Shown one piece after another: positions 51,703 to 60,373 of a DNA stretch of 64,000 nucleotides; within the stretch, counting starts at the first letter, position 1; each line of letters opens with the position of its first letter. A model generated the notes under the pieces. That model saw only the letters and a program-made list of their open reading frames with translations. It ran no database searches and was not told the DNA's origin. Source of the DNA: Achromobacter arsenitoxydans SY8. Its GTDB lineage: Bacteria; Pseudomonadota; Gammaproteobacteria; Burkholderiales; Burkholderiaceae_B. The position numbers and the translations under genes were made by a program. The stretch is from assembly GCF_000236785.1 (NCBI RefSeq), contig NZ_AGUF01000021.1:1-64000 (forward strand), read 5' to 3'.

Positions 51703-52678
51703 GCAATCGCTTTTCTTGCCGGCCGTGCGGTCGCCGCAGGCGTGGCGCCTGGCCCTGCTGGCGCTTGCCGCGCTGGCCTGCGCGACCGCCTTCATGACGC
51801 TGGGCGCGAACGGCCAGTGGTCGTTCGTGATTCCGTTCCGGGGCGGCAAGCTCCTGGCCATGCTGCTGGTGGCCTACGCAGTGGCGGTGTCGTCCGTATT
51901 GTTCCAGACCATCACGCACAACCGCATCCTGACGCCCGCCATCATGGGTTTCGACGCGCTGTACCTGCTGATCCAGGCGGTGGTGGTGTTTGGCTTCGGG
52001 CAGGCGGCGGCCAGCAACAGCCATCCGGTCGCCGCGTTCCTGCTGGAGGTGTGCGCCATGACGGCGTTCGCCTGCCTCTTGTTCCGCTGGCTGTTTTCCG
52101 ACGCCGTGCGCAGCCTGCACCTGATGATGCTGGTGGGCATCATCTTCGGCCTGCTGTTCCGCAGCCTGTCGAATTTCGTGGTGCGCCTGATCGACCCGAA
52201 CGAGTTCCTGGTGCTTCAGGACCGCATGTTCGCCAGCTTCAATACGGTGCGCGTGGGGCTGCTGCCGATCGCGCTGGCGGCGGTGTGCGCCGCGTCGCTG
52301 CTGATTTGGCGGATGCGGCGCCGCTACGACGTGCTGGCGCTGGGCCGGGAAATCTCCGTCAACCTGGGCGTGGACTACCGGCGCACGCTGATGCTGACCC
52401 TGGCCGCTATCGCGGTGTTGGTGTCCGTATCCACGGCGCTGGTCGGCCCCGTCACCTTCTTCGGCCTGCTGGTCAGCAACCTGGCGTATCACGCCATGGG
52501 TTCCGACAGGCACAGATACACGGTGCCGGCCGCGACGCTGCTGAGCGTCATCTTCCTGGTGGGCGGCCAGACGCTGCTGGAGCGCCTGCTGGGGCTGAAC
52601 ACCACGGTCAGCGTGGTGATTGAATTCGTGGGCGGCGTGATGTTCCTCGTCCTGATCCTGCGCAGGGGGCGCCGATGA
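51695..52678 (+). CDS. Iron-siderophore ABC transporter permease (FecCD family, second subunit)
   Basis: The 327-residue product is the second FecCD permease, FatC/CeuC/VctG-like. It has about nine helices and the late motif VGPVTFFGLLVSNLAYHAMG. The start is a TTG at 51695 with GGAGG at 51683-51687, overlapping the first permease by eight bases; an in-frame ATG at 51614 lies deep inside the first permease and is rejected. Its stop overlaps the ATPase start (ATGA). Confidence 0.88.
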   Translation: MAEQSLFLPAVRSPQAWRLALLALAALACATAFMTLGANGQWSFVIPFRGGKLLAMLLVAYAVAVSSVLFQTITHNRILTPAIMGFDALYLLIQAVVVFGFGQAAASNSHPVAAFLLEVCAMTAFACLLFRWLFSDAVRSLHLMMLVGIIFGLLFRSLSNFVVRLIDPNEFLVLQDRMFASFNTVRVGLLPIALAAVCAASLLIWRMRRRYDVLALGREISVNLGVDYRRTLMLTLAAIAVLVSVSTALVGPVTFFGLLVSNLAYHAMGSDRHRYTVPAATLLSVIFLVGGQTLLERLLGLNTTVSVVIEFVGGVMFLVLILRRGRR

Positions 52679-53433
52679 TAGAAATCCAGAACGTCAGCAA
52701 GCAATACGGCGATGCGGTCGTGATTGACGACGTCAGCCTCGACCTGCCTGCGGGCGGCGTCACCGCCATCATTGGCCCCAACGGCGCGGGCAAGTCCACG
52801 CTGCTGTCCATGGTCAGCCGGCTGTTGCCGATGAGCGCGGGCCGGGTTCTGGTGGAGGGGCTGGACGTGACGCGCGCCGACAGCCGCGAGCTGGCGCGCC
52901 GCCTGTCCATCCTGCGCCAGGACAACCATCTGCCGCTGCGGCTGACGGTGAAGGACCTGGTGGCGTTCGGGCGCTATCCGCACACGGGGGGACGCCTGAT
53001 CCTGGACGACAAGGCGCATATCGACCAGGCCATCGCCTACCTGAACCTGGAGCCGCTTGCCGACCGCTACCTGGACGAGATGTCCGGCGGCCAGCGTCAG
53101 CGCGCCTTTGTGGCCATGGTGCTGTGCCAGGACACGCGCTACGTCCTGCTGGACGAACCGCTGAACAGCCTGGACATGAAGCACGCGGTCGCGATGATGG
53201 GCACGCTGCGCCGCGCGGCGGACGAACTGGGCAAGACGGTGGTGCTGGTGCTGCACGACATCAACTTCGCGTCCAGCTACGCGGACCGCATCGTCGCGAT
53301 GCGGCAGGGGCGCATCGCCCGCCACGGCACGCCGGCCGAGCTGATCCGGCCGGACGTGCTGAGCGAGCTTTACGAGCTGCCGATCGACGTGCATGAGATC
53401 GGCGGCAAACGCATCTGCGTGTATTACCGCTAG
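52675..53433 (+). CDS. Iron-siderophore ABC transporter ATP-binding protein
   Basis: The 252-residue ATPase has Walker A GPNGAGKST, signature MSGGQRQRAFVAMVL, Walker B VLLDEPLNSLDMKHA, and the H-loop VLHDINFASSY. These fit the FepC/CeuD/FatE group. It completes a receptor, binding protein, two permeases and ATPase order typical of ferric-catecholate uptake. It converges on the nucleotidase gene, and the 40-base gap shows no T-tailed hairpin. Confidence 0.93.
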   Translation: MIEIQNVSKQYGDAVVIDDVSLDLPAGGVTAIIGPNGAGKSTLLSMVSRLLPMSAGRVLVEGLDVTRADSRELARRLSILRQDNHLPLRLTVKDLVAFGRYPHTGGRLILDDKAHIDQAIAYLNLEPLADRYLDEMSGGQRQRAFVAMVLCQDTRYVLLDEPLNSLDMKHAVAMMGTLRRAADELGKTVVLVLHDINFASSYADRIVAMRQGRIARHGTPAELIRPDVLSELYELPIDVHEIGGKRICVYYR

Positions 53434-53473
53434 GCGGGCGCCCCATTGCAGGACCCCCGCCGGATCGGCCGCC

Positions 53474-55591
53474 CTACAGGCTCAGATCGAGCGCGTAGCG
53501 CGACAACTGCGTCGTGGCGTCCGGCGTGGCGTCGTAAACCGAGACATTGTTCACGCCATGCGCCGCGGCCATCGCCAGGGTGCCTGGAACCGACGCGAAC
53601 ACCACCGGGCCCGCCAGCGCGCCCAGCTGCTTGAAGCGCCAGCTCCGGTCCAGGCCGTAGGTCGCCAGGTCCAGCGTGGGGTTCTTCTTGATGTAGCTGA
53701 TCAGCACGTCGCGGCTTGCGTCCGGGGCCTGCAGCACGATGTCGCCCTTGCCGCCGGCCAGGCCGGGGAAGTCGCCGCCGCCGCTGGCGCGGTAGTTGTT
53801 GGTCACGACCAGGAATTGCGCGGTCAGGTCCAGCGGCGCGCCGTTGTATGTCAGCGCCGTGATCCGCGAGCCCTTGGGCTGGGTCACGTCGATCTCATAC
53901 TGCAGGGCGTTGCCCGCCGCATAGAGCACGTCGAAGTTGAACGTCGGGAAGCTGGTGTCGATCAGGTCCTGCGGCGCGACCTGGGCGGGGTCGATCTGCT
54001 TGAACTGTTCCGCCGTCTTCTCTAGCCATTGGCGCACAATGTCGCCGCTGACCCGCACCACCTGCAGGGTGTTGGGGTACAGGTAAAGATCGGCGGCGTT
54101 GTTGATGGCGATGTTGCCCTGCTGCACGTAGGTGAAGTCGCCGGGACCGTTGCGGCCGCCCTTGAAGGGCGCGGCGGCCGACAGAATGGGCAGACCCGCG
54201 TAGGACGGGCTGTTCTTCGCGATGTAGTCGGTCAGGTAGTCGATCTGCGCCATGTTCACCACCTGCAGCGCGGATACGTCGCCCGCCAGTGCGTAGTAGG
54301 TGGCCATGTCGAACTGGCTCTGGCCGATCGGCGTCTTGACGTAGTCGATGGTGGCGGCGTGCTCGGCCTGCACCAGCTGTTGCACGGCGGCGTCCGGTTC
54401 CACGTAGGTAGCCGGCGTGGAGCCGCTCTGCGCCGTCAGGCGCGTTGAGATGCGCTGCACCTGGGTGGCGTCCTTGCGCACCTGCCAGCCCTGGTCGTAC
54501 GCCAGCTTCAGCGTGATCTGCCCCAGATTGTTGCCCCACTGACCGGCTTGCACCGCGGGCACGCCATTGATCAGGCCTTTTTCAAGTTCGATCCCCGGCT
54601 GTCCCACGAATTGCGACTTGGCGTTCGTGTCGGGGAACAGGAGGTGCTGGTGGCCGGTGATCAGCGCGTCGATGCCGGGCACCTGGCTCAGGTAGCCCGC
54701 GCCGTTCTCCATGTCGGGGCTGTAGGCCGTCGCCAGGTCGATGCCGCCGTGCGCCAACGCCACGACCAGGTCTGCACCCGCCGCCTTCATTTCCGGCACA
54801 TAGCGCGCCGCGGATTCCTTCCAGCCCGCCACTTCGACGTGGCCTTCCAGATTGGCCTTGTCCCACTGCATGATGGGGGGCGGCGCGAAGCCGATCACGC
54901 CGACCTTGAGCGGCACGTCGATGGCATTGCCGCTGGCGTCCGTGGCCTTGAATGTCCGGTCCAGCACTACCCAGGGCTTGAAGATCGGCTGCTTGGTGGC
55001 GGCCGAAACGACGTTGGCGGACACGAAGGGGAATTCCGGCGCCGCGCAGTCCTTGGCGCCGGCGGGGTTGGTCTGTGCCGTGCCCTTGCCGATGCCGGCC
55101 AGCCCGAAGTCCACATTGGTGATCTGCGACAGGAAGGGCAGGCCGTAGTTGAACTCGTGATTGCCCATCGTCGCCGCGTCGTACGACAGCAGCTTCATCT
55201 GCTTGTAGATGGCGATCATGCCGGAACACTGCACCGGCGACACCAGCGCCTGGTAGTCCGACAGCGCGGTGCCCTGGATCGTGTCGCCGTTGTCGAACAG
55301 CAGCGTGTTCGCGTTCTGCTTGCGCGCATTGGCGATCAGCGTGGCCGTGCGGTCCACGCCATAGCTCTTGTCCTCGGCCAGCTTGTAGTAGTCATAGCCC
55401 AGCACATTGGCGTGCAGGTCGGTCGTGGCCAGGATGGCCAGGTCCAGCGTGGTTCCCTGGGGAATGCTGGCCGCGGGCGGCGTCTCGGGCGTGGCGTCGT
55501 CGTCATCGTCGTCGCCGCCGCAGGCGGACAGGCCGGCCACCAGCGCGAAGCTGGCGGTCAGAGCGAAAATCTTGCGTACGTGTGGCTTCAC
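53474..55591 (-). CDS. Lipoprotein 5'-nucleotidase / 2',3'-cyclic phosphodiesterase (CpdB/UshA-like)
   Basis: The 705-residue product has a lipoprotein signal (LSAC, lipidated C24), followed by an Asp-rich tract and a Pro/Thr linker to about residue 45. The metallophosphatase domain has TTDLHANV (56-63), DNGDTIQG, GNHEFNYG, and GHQHLLF. The C-terminal 5-nucleotidase domain has a YRASGGGDFPG substrate loop. It is longer than E. coli CpdB (647). CpdB enzymes take up phosphate and nucleosides from external nucleotides. Here the enzyme is probably anchored in the outer membrane. ATG 55591 has GGAGGAAAG upstream. It is monocistronic. Confidence 0.9.
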   Translation of the reverse strand: MKPHVRKIFALTASFALVAGLSACGGDDDDDDATPETPPAASIPQGTTLDLAILATTDLHANVLGYDYYKLAEDKSYGVDRTATLIANARKQNANTLLFDNGDTIQGTALSDYQALVSPVQCSGMIAIYKQMKLLSYDAATMGNHEFNYGLPFLSQITNVDFGLAGIGKGTAQTNPAGAKDCAAPEFPFVSANVVSAATKQPIFKPWVVLDRTFKATDASGNAIDVPLKVGVIGFAPPPIMQWDKANLEGHVEVAGWKESAARYVPEMKAAGADLVVALAHGGIDLATAYSPDMENGAGYLSQVPGIDALITGHQHLLFPDTNAKSQFVGQPGIELEKGLINGVPAVQAGQWGNNLGQITLKLAYDQGWQVRKDATQVQRISTRLTAQSGSTPATYVEPDAAVQQLVQAEHAATIDYVKTPIGQSQFDMATYYALAGDVSALQVVNMAQIDYLTDYIAKNSPSYAGLPILSAAAPFKGGRNGPGDFTYVQQGNIAINNAADLYLYPNTLQVVRVSGDIVRQWLEKTAEQFKQIDPAQVAPQDLIDTSFPTFNFDVLYAAGNALQYEIDVTQPKGSRITALTYNGAPLDLTAQFLVVTNNYRASGGGDFPGLAGGKGDIVLQAPDASRDVLISYIKKNPTLDLATYGLDRSWRFKQLGALAGPVVFASVPGTLAMAAAHGVNNVSVYDATPDATTQLSRYALDLSL

Positions 55592-55665
55592 CGTCTTTCC
55601 TCCGTGTTGAACGGAAGAATTTTGGGGACGGAGTGTGACTTACCCGTGACACGGGCGGGGCGGGA

Positions 55666-56528
55666 TCAACGTAGCGGCGATTCCCGCGTCAGGCTATCGG
55701 GTTCCAGCGCCGCCAGGGCGTCCAGGAAACGCCACGCGAACGATCCCGGTCCTTCGGACTGCGCGGCGGCGCGCTGGCCCGCGATGCCGAAGCAGGAGAG
55801 GGCGGCCACCGAGGCGGCGTATGGATCGTCCTTGGACACGGCGGCAAAGGCGCCCACGACGGCGCTCAGCGCGCAGCCGGTCGCCGTGACGCGCGGCATC
55901 AGCGGTGAACCGCCGCCGATGCGGACGGCGCGCACGCCATCCGCATCAGCGGTGAACCGCCGCCGATGCGGACGGCGCGCACGCCATCCGTCACGAAATC
56001 GACTTCACCGGTTACCGCCACCACCGTCTGACGGCGCACGGCGATGTCGCGGGCCGACTGTTCCGCCTGCGCCACGGCGTCGCGCGCATCGACGCCTTGC
56101 CCGGCGCTCTGGCCGCCGGCCAGCGCGATGATCTCCGACGCGTTGCCGCGGATGATTGCCGGCTTCAGGTCCAGCAGCCGCTGGATGGCGTCTCGGCGGA
56201 AAGCCGTGGCGTGATGCGCGACCGGGTCCAGTACCCAAGGCCTACCCGCCTGTCCGGCCGATTCGGCTGTCAAGACCATGCTGTCCAGCCAGGGAACGGA
56301 GAGGGTGCCGATGTTGATCACGACTGCGCCGGCGATCCGCGCGAATTCGGGCGCTTCCTGCTCGGCGTGCACCATGGCGGGCGATGCGCCAATTGCCAGC
56401 ACGGCGTTGGCGGCGTAGTTCATGGAGACGAAATTGGTCAGGCACTGCACCAGGGGCGCGTCGCGGCGCAGGGCGGCCAGGAGGACTTGCGAGTGCTGGG
56501 CTAGGGCTTGGAGGGTGGTGTGCGTCAT
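55666..56528 (-). pseudogene. thiM: Hydroxyethylthiazole kinase, frameshifted by a 47-bp tandem duplication
   Basis: ThiM phosphorylates 4-methyl-5-hydroxyethylthiazole for thiamine salvage. The frame starts at ATG 56528 (MTHTTLQALAQHSQVLL) and runs through QCLTNFVSMNYAANA, WVLDPVA, RGNASEI and GEVDFVTDGVRAVRIGGGSPLM. It then hits the duplicated segment, shifts frame, and stops at 55899 after 209 codons. The other frame resumes with PRVTATGCALSAVVGAF, which holds the active-site cysteine, and ends at 55666. Deleting one 47-base copy restores a 271-residue protein of normal length. As read, the product lacks the catalytic and ATP-binding end, so it is probably inactive unless the repeat is lost. 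No TPP riboswitch is visible upstream. Confidence 0.9.
55896..55989. repeat. Perfect 47-bp tandem direct repeat inside thiM
   Basis: Two identical copies lie at 55896-55942 and 55943-55989, each starting GCATCAGCGGTGAACC and ending CACGCCATCC. 47 is not a multiple of three, so the extra copy shifts the thiM frame. Each copy contains the small hairpin GCGGT-GA-ACCGC, which may have helped replication slippage. Confidence 0.97.
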
Positions 56529-56573
56529 GGATGGGGTATGGTCCGCACGGATCGAACGGGTGTCAAGCGCCGC

Positions 56574-56591
56574 ATACCCAAAATTGGGTAT
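56574..56591. promoter_or_regulatory. Perfect palindrome between thiM and the GH19 gene
   Basis: ATACCCAA-AA-TTGGGTAT has eight-base arms that match fully. It lies just upstream of TTGACA (minus strand, 56566-56561), a possible -35 of thiM. It is also 112 bases upstream of the divergent GH19 gene. It looks like an operator, but no cognate regulator gene is adjacent. Confidence 0.5.
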
Positions 56592-56703
56592 TAGCGAACG
56601 ATGCGGATGGCTCAAAACTTGCTTTGTTGAGTATTTTGCTTGTCCGATGCTATTTGGCTTGGCCGCGGGCCTGGAGCGGCCGATTCTGCGACGGGGGAAC
56701 ATT

Positions 56704-57339
56704 ATGCTGAGTCCCGATCAGCTCCAGCGCATCTTTCCCAACTGCAAAGCTCCCGCGGTATGGGTGGATGCGCTTGCGCCGGCATTTCAGAAATACGAAA
56801 TCGAAACTCCGGACCGGATCGCGAGCTTTCTCGCCCAGACCGGCTATGAATCAGGCCAGTACAACCGGCTTGAAGAAAACCTCAATTACACGACCGCGGC
56901 GCGGCTGACCAGGGTTTGGCCCAGGCGATTCCCGAACGAAGCGTCCGCCATGCCGTATGTGAACAATCCGCAGAGGCTTGCCAATATGGTGTATGCGAAC
57001 CGGATGGGCAATGGCGATGCGCAGAGCGATGACGGCTACCGTTTCCGGGGCAGGGGCATCATCCAGCTGACCGGCCGCAGCAACTACGATTCCGCGGGGG
57101 AAGCCATGGGCGTGGACTTGATCTCTACCCCCGAATTGCTGGCCGAGCCCAAATGGGCCGCGCTCAGTGCGGGATGGTTCTGGCAGTCGCGCGGGCTGAA
57201 TGAGCTTGCCGATGACCGGACCCATGATGACGATCTTGAGGATTTTTCCCGGATTACGCGCCGCATCAACGGAGGCGTGGTGGGATTGAAAGACCGCTTT
57301 GAGCTGTTCAAGCGGGTCTACGCGGAATTGGTGCGATAA
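56704..57339 (+). CDS. GH19 lysozyme/chitinase-like hydrolase
   Basis: The 211-residue product is a compact single-domain GH19 protein. E49 in TGYESGQ and E58 in LEENLNYTTAARL are at the positions of the two catalytic glutamates; GRGIIQLTGRSNY (116-128) and ITRRINGG (184-191) are family motifs. Tyr replaces the usual His before the first Glu. There is no signal peptide, holin or spanin gene. Such proteins are phage endolysins or effector-like muramidases. ATG 56704 follows GGGGGAACATT. The leader is more A/T-rich than its neighbours, consistent with transfer. The role (phage remnant, antibacterial or recycling enzyme) is open. Confidence 0.88.
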   Translation: MLSPDQLQRIFPNCKAPAVWVDALAPAFQKYEIETPDRIASFLAQTGYESGQYNRLEENLNYTTAARLTRVWPRRFPNEASAMPYVNNPQRLANMVYANRMGNGDAQSDDGYRFRGRGIIQLTGRSNYDSAGEAMGVDLISTPELLAEPKWAALSAGWFWQSRGLNELADDRTHDDDLEDFSRITRRINGGVVGLKDRFELFKRVYAELVR

Positions 57340-57348
57340 CGATGTGCA

Positions 57349-57373
57349 GCGCGCGCCCGTTGCGGGCGCGCGC
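57349..57373. terminator. GC-rich stem-loop between convergent genes
   Basis: GCGCGCGCCCG (57349-57359) and CGGGCGCGCGC (57363-57373) form an 11-base-pair stem with a three-base loop. It lies ten bases after the GH19 stop and before the end of the opposing DUF2383 gene. No T-run follows on either strand. Confidence 0.5.
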
Positions 57374-57397
57374 CTTGCCGCATCAGCGCCAGGACGC

Positions 57398-57847
57398 TTA
57401 AGTCGCGGCCCGGTACCGGTCCCGCAGGTCGCGGATCTGGTCGTGATTGCGCAGCACGCCTTGATACTGGCGCTCGACGACCGCGCGCACGTTCTCAGGC
57501 AGCATGTCTTTCAGGGCCTTGGAGTAGGCCGCCTTGGCCACGTCCTCGCCGCGCTCGCATTCTTCGAGCAGGACAAGGTCCGTGCGGCTGGCGACGGCCG
57601 CCTTTATGTTGGTCCAGCCCCGGTGCATGGCGCCGGACACGGTGCCGCTGTCTTCCGGCTTGCCGCCCAATTGGCTCACCAGCGCCTGCAACTCCGCGGC
57701 GCCCGTGCCGCAGTCGCGGGCGCGGTTCCGGAAGAGTTCTTGCAATTCCGCGGTCTTGGTGTCGTCGGCAGCGGCGGCGAAGCCCTTTTCGCCGTCCTTT
57801 GAGGTTTCGATGAGGTCGTTCAGCACCTTGATTACATGGTCTGCCAT
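57398..57847 (-). CDS. DUF2383 (PA2169-like) four-helix-bundle protein
   Basis: The 149-residue, mostly helical protein starts MADHVIKVLNDLIETSKDGEKGFAAAADDTK (in pieces), with LFRNRARDCGTGAAELQALV and a C-terminal VVERQYQGVLRNHDQIRDLRDR. This is the ferritin-like DUF2383 pattern often annotated PA2169 family. Its role is unknown; relatives are linked to stress or stationary phase. ATG 57847 has CCAGGAGACC upstream and is preferred over an in-frame ATG at 57868. It is monocistronic. Confidence 0.87.
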   Translation of the reverse strand: MADHVIKVLNDLIETSKDGEKGFAAAADDTKTAELQELFRNRARDCGTGAAELQALVSQLGGKPEDSGTVSGAMHRGWTNIKAAVASRTDLVLLEECERGEDVAKAAYSKALKDMLPENVRAVVERQYQGVLRNHDQIRDLRDRYRAAT

Positions 57848-57935
57848 ATCGGTCTCCTGGGATTTCATCCACCAGGCGGCGTGTGCCGCCTGTCGAATGG
57901 AAGACTCAGCATGTAGCGTGCCTGACCTTAGCCTC

Positions 57936-59222
57936 CTAGATGCCGGGGCAGGTCGATCCGGACTTCAGGGCGTCCAGTTCATGATCCGACATGCTCAGGG
58001 CCAGCGACGCCATCGCGCAGGTCACGGCCAGGGCATTGCGCATTTCGCTTTCCAGGATGATGTCCGGGACGTCGCCGCGGGAAAGGATGTGACGCACGCG
58101 CGATTCGGGCTTTTCAAATCCCGCCACCAGGCGCAGCGCGGGTATGCCGTGCTTGGCGAAATTGGCATGGTCCGAGTTGGGCATGAAGGGCAGCCAGTGC
58201 GACACGGGCACGCCTGCCCGCTCTGCGGTCCTGTCCACCACGCCCGCCAGGGCAGGGTACTGGCTGATCAGCGCGCACAGCGTGTCGTCGCCCGCTACGG
58301 TGTCCAGATTGATGTTGAGCTTCAAGTCGCGGCGTTCCGCAGCGGGCATGTCGGCCAGGTATCGCGCCGACCCCGCCAGCGCCCATTCCTCGGCGGTGAA
58401 GAAGCACACGCGCAGCCCCGGCGTGTCCGGTCCCACGGATCCCGCCAGGATGCGCGCCGCCGCCAGCGCGACGGCGACGCCTGTGGCGTTGTCCAGCGCG
58501 CTGTTGCCCAGGTGATGGCCGTCCATGTGCGCGCTGATGACGATCCGGCTGTCCCGCCCGCCGGGCAGGTCGAGGATGCCGGCGCAGGCCATGGAGTCCC
58601 GCAGCTCTTCCCCCTGGATCTGCAGGCGCACGCGGGCGCCGGGCTGCGCGGCCAATGCCTGCGCGCCTTCATGGTCGATATAGGCCGCCGGAATGCCCGC
58701 GCCGTCGCGCGGCCGTCCCGACGAACCGGACAAGGGGCCGGCGCCGGGCAGCGTATTGGCGATCAGGAACGCGGCCGCGCCCCGGGCCACCGCCATGTCG
58801 TACTTGCGGCGGCGGTGCAGGTGGCCTTGGGAAAACGGATACTCGTGGCGCACCAGCACGATCTTGCCGCGCACCGCGTCGCCCGCGCGGTCGAAGTCTT
58901 CCTGGCGGCCGGCGCCCAAATCCAGGACGACGCCTTCCAGACCCGCGGCGTCGGTGGACGCGGAGCGCAGCAGGGGCACGCAATCCAGGCTCAGGGGCGT
59001 GTCGCCCAGCAAGGTCAGGCTGCTGGAGAGACAGCGCCAGCCGTCATAGGGCACGGCCACCCGGCGCACGTCGGGGCCGACCTCGCGCAGGCGCTCCAGC
59101 GCCCACGCCATGGCCGCCTCGTCCTGCCCGGAGCCGGACAGGCGTCCGCCAAAGCCGCAGATGGCTTGAAAATCATTCATCAGGGCCGTGTCTTTGGCGG
59201 CCGCCTGTTGCCAGGATGTCAT
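57936..59222 (-). CDS. M28 family zinc aminopeptidase
   Basis: The 428-residue product has a PA-like insert (about 90-200) and the M28 two-zinc set: H232 (SAHMDGHH), D244 (LDNATG), catalytic E278 with E279 (TAEEW), D307 (NINLDT), and H352 (NSDHANF). All ligands are present. There is no signal peptide, so it is probably cytoplasmic and could hydrolyse an imported dipeptide, N-acyl amino acid or amide. ATG 59222 has GGAGACAACG upstream. It follows a Bug binding-protein gene by 48 bases, suggesting a capture-and-hydrolyse unit. Confidence 0.88.
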   Translation of the reverse strand: MTSWQQAAAKDTALMNDFQAICGFGGRLSGSGQDEAAMAWALERLREVGPDVRRVAVPYDGWRCLSSSLTLLGDTPLSLDCVPLLRSASTDAAGLEGVVLDLGAGRQEDFDRAGDAVRGKIVLVRHEYPFSQGHLHRRRKYDMAVARGAAAFLIANTLPGAGPLSGSSGRPRDGAGIPAAYIDHEGAQALAAQPGARVRLQIQGEELRDSMACAGILDLPGGRDSRIVISAHMDGHHLGNSALDNATGVAVALAAARILAGSVGPDTPGLRVCFFTAEEWALAGSARYLADMPAAERRDLKLNINLDTVAGDDTLCALISQYPALAGVVDRTAERAGVPVSHWLPFMPNSDHANFAKHGIPALRLVAGFEKPESRVRHILSRGDVPDIILESEMRNALAVTCAMASLALSMSDHELDALKSGSTCPGI

Positions 59223-59270
59223 CGTTGTCTCCGGCGCCGCGCTGCGATGCGCGCGGCGCGCCTAGGTCTG

Positions 59271-60248
59271 TTATTCGAAAGTGATATTGGCGCGCTGCAC
59301 GACGTCGGCCCAGCGCGCGAAGTCCTGCGCCAGCAGGGCCTTCAGGGCGGCGGCGCTGGTGTCGGGCGGCAGATTCATGCCCACGCTGGACAGCCGTTGC
59401 TTGACGGCGTCGGACTGCATGACCTTGGCCATCGCGTCCGCCAGCTTTTTCTGCACGTCGTCGGGCGTGCCAGCCGGCGCCACCAGGCCCCACCAGCTCT
59501 GCACCGTCAGGCCGGAGTAGCCCAGTTCCTGGAACGTCGGCACATCGGGCGTATCCGCCTGGCGCGTGGGGGACGACACGGCCAGCGGCTTGATCTTGCC
59601 GCCCTGATACAACGCCACGGCGGTGGGCATGGTGGTGAAGCTGGCCTGGATCTGGCCGCCGGCCAGATCGTTGACCGAGGCGGACGCGCCCTTGTACGGG
59701 ATATGCGCAAGCTTGGTCTGCGTGGTCAGCATGAACAGCTCGGCCATCAGATGGGTCAGGGAGCCGTTGCCGCCGGAACCGATGGAAATCGTGTCCGGCT
59801 TGGCGGAGGCTGCGGCCACCAGGGACTTGACGTCCTGCGCCTCGAATTTTGGATTGACGAACAGATAGGTGGGCGACAGGCCCAGCAGCGTGATGGGCGC
59901 AAAATCCTTCTTCGCGTCGTACTTCACGCGGTCTTTGTAAAGCGCTGGGACGATGGTGAACGGCACGTCGGCCAGCAGCAGCGTATAGCCATCGGGCGCT
60001 TCGGTGGCCACGTAAGCGGTGCCCAGCATCGAGCCCGCGCCAGCGCGGTTCTCGACGATGACGGACTGGCCGAGTTGCGCGGCAAGCTGGTCGCTGATGG
60101 CGCGGGCGACCACGTCGGAACTGCCGCCGGCCGAGTAGGGCACGACAATCTTGACGGGCTTATCGGGATAGGCGGCCGACGCCGTTTGCGCGGCTGCCAG
60201 GAGCGCGGGGGCGGCCAGGGCGGCCATGAGTTTTTTCCACTTGAACAT
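59271..60248 (-). CDS. Bug-family periplasmic binding protein (tripartite tricarboxylate transporter type)
   Basis: The 325-residue product has a signal peptide ending QTASAAYPD and the Bug motifs YPDKPVKIVVPYSAGGSSDVV and GAGSMLGTAYVA. It is related to but distinct from the Bug protein at 20701. No membrane components of a tripartite transporter are near. Its operon partner is the M28 peptidase, and a LysR gene lies upstream in the same orientation, so it probably binds the peptidase substrate. ATG 60248 is the only good start; its ribosome binding site is weak. Confidence 0.9.
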   Translation of the reverse strand: MFKWKKLMAALAAPALLAAAQTASAAYPDKPVKIVVPYSAGGSSDVVARAISDQLAAQLGQSVIVENRAGAGSMLGTAYVATEAPDGYTLLLADVPFTIVPALYKDRVKYDAKKDFAPITLLGLSPTYLFVNPKFEAQDVKSLVAAASAKPDTISIGSGGNGSLTHLMAELFMLTTQTKLAHIPYKGASASVNDLAGGQIQASFTTMPTAVALYQGGKIKPLAVSSPTRQADTPDVPTFQELGYSGLTVQSWWGLVAPAGTPDDVQKKLADAMAKVMQSDAVKQRLSSVGMNLPPDTSAAALKALLAQDFARWADVVQRANITFE

Positions 60249-60373
60249 GATTTTTCTGATGATCCATGAGAAATTTCACGTCATTGTGGTGGCGGCCGCC
60301 GCGCCGGGCAAAGGAAGTATGCGCATGGGATATTCCAATCTGGAATACCGATGCAGCAGGGGTGCCGAGACGA

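Noticed and set aside
56529-56703. TPP riboswitch upstream of thiM
   Set aside because: I looked for the CTGAGA and ACCTGA thi-box elements on the minus strand and found neither; the leader after the likely promoter is too short.
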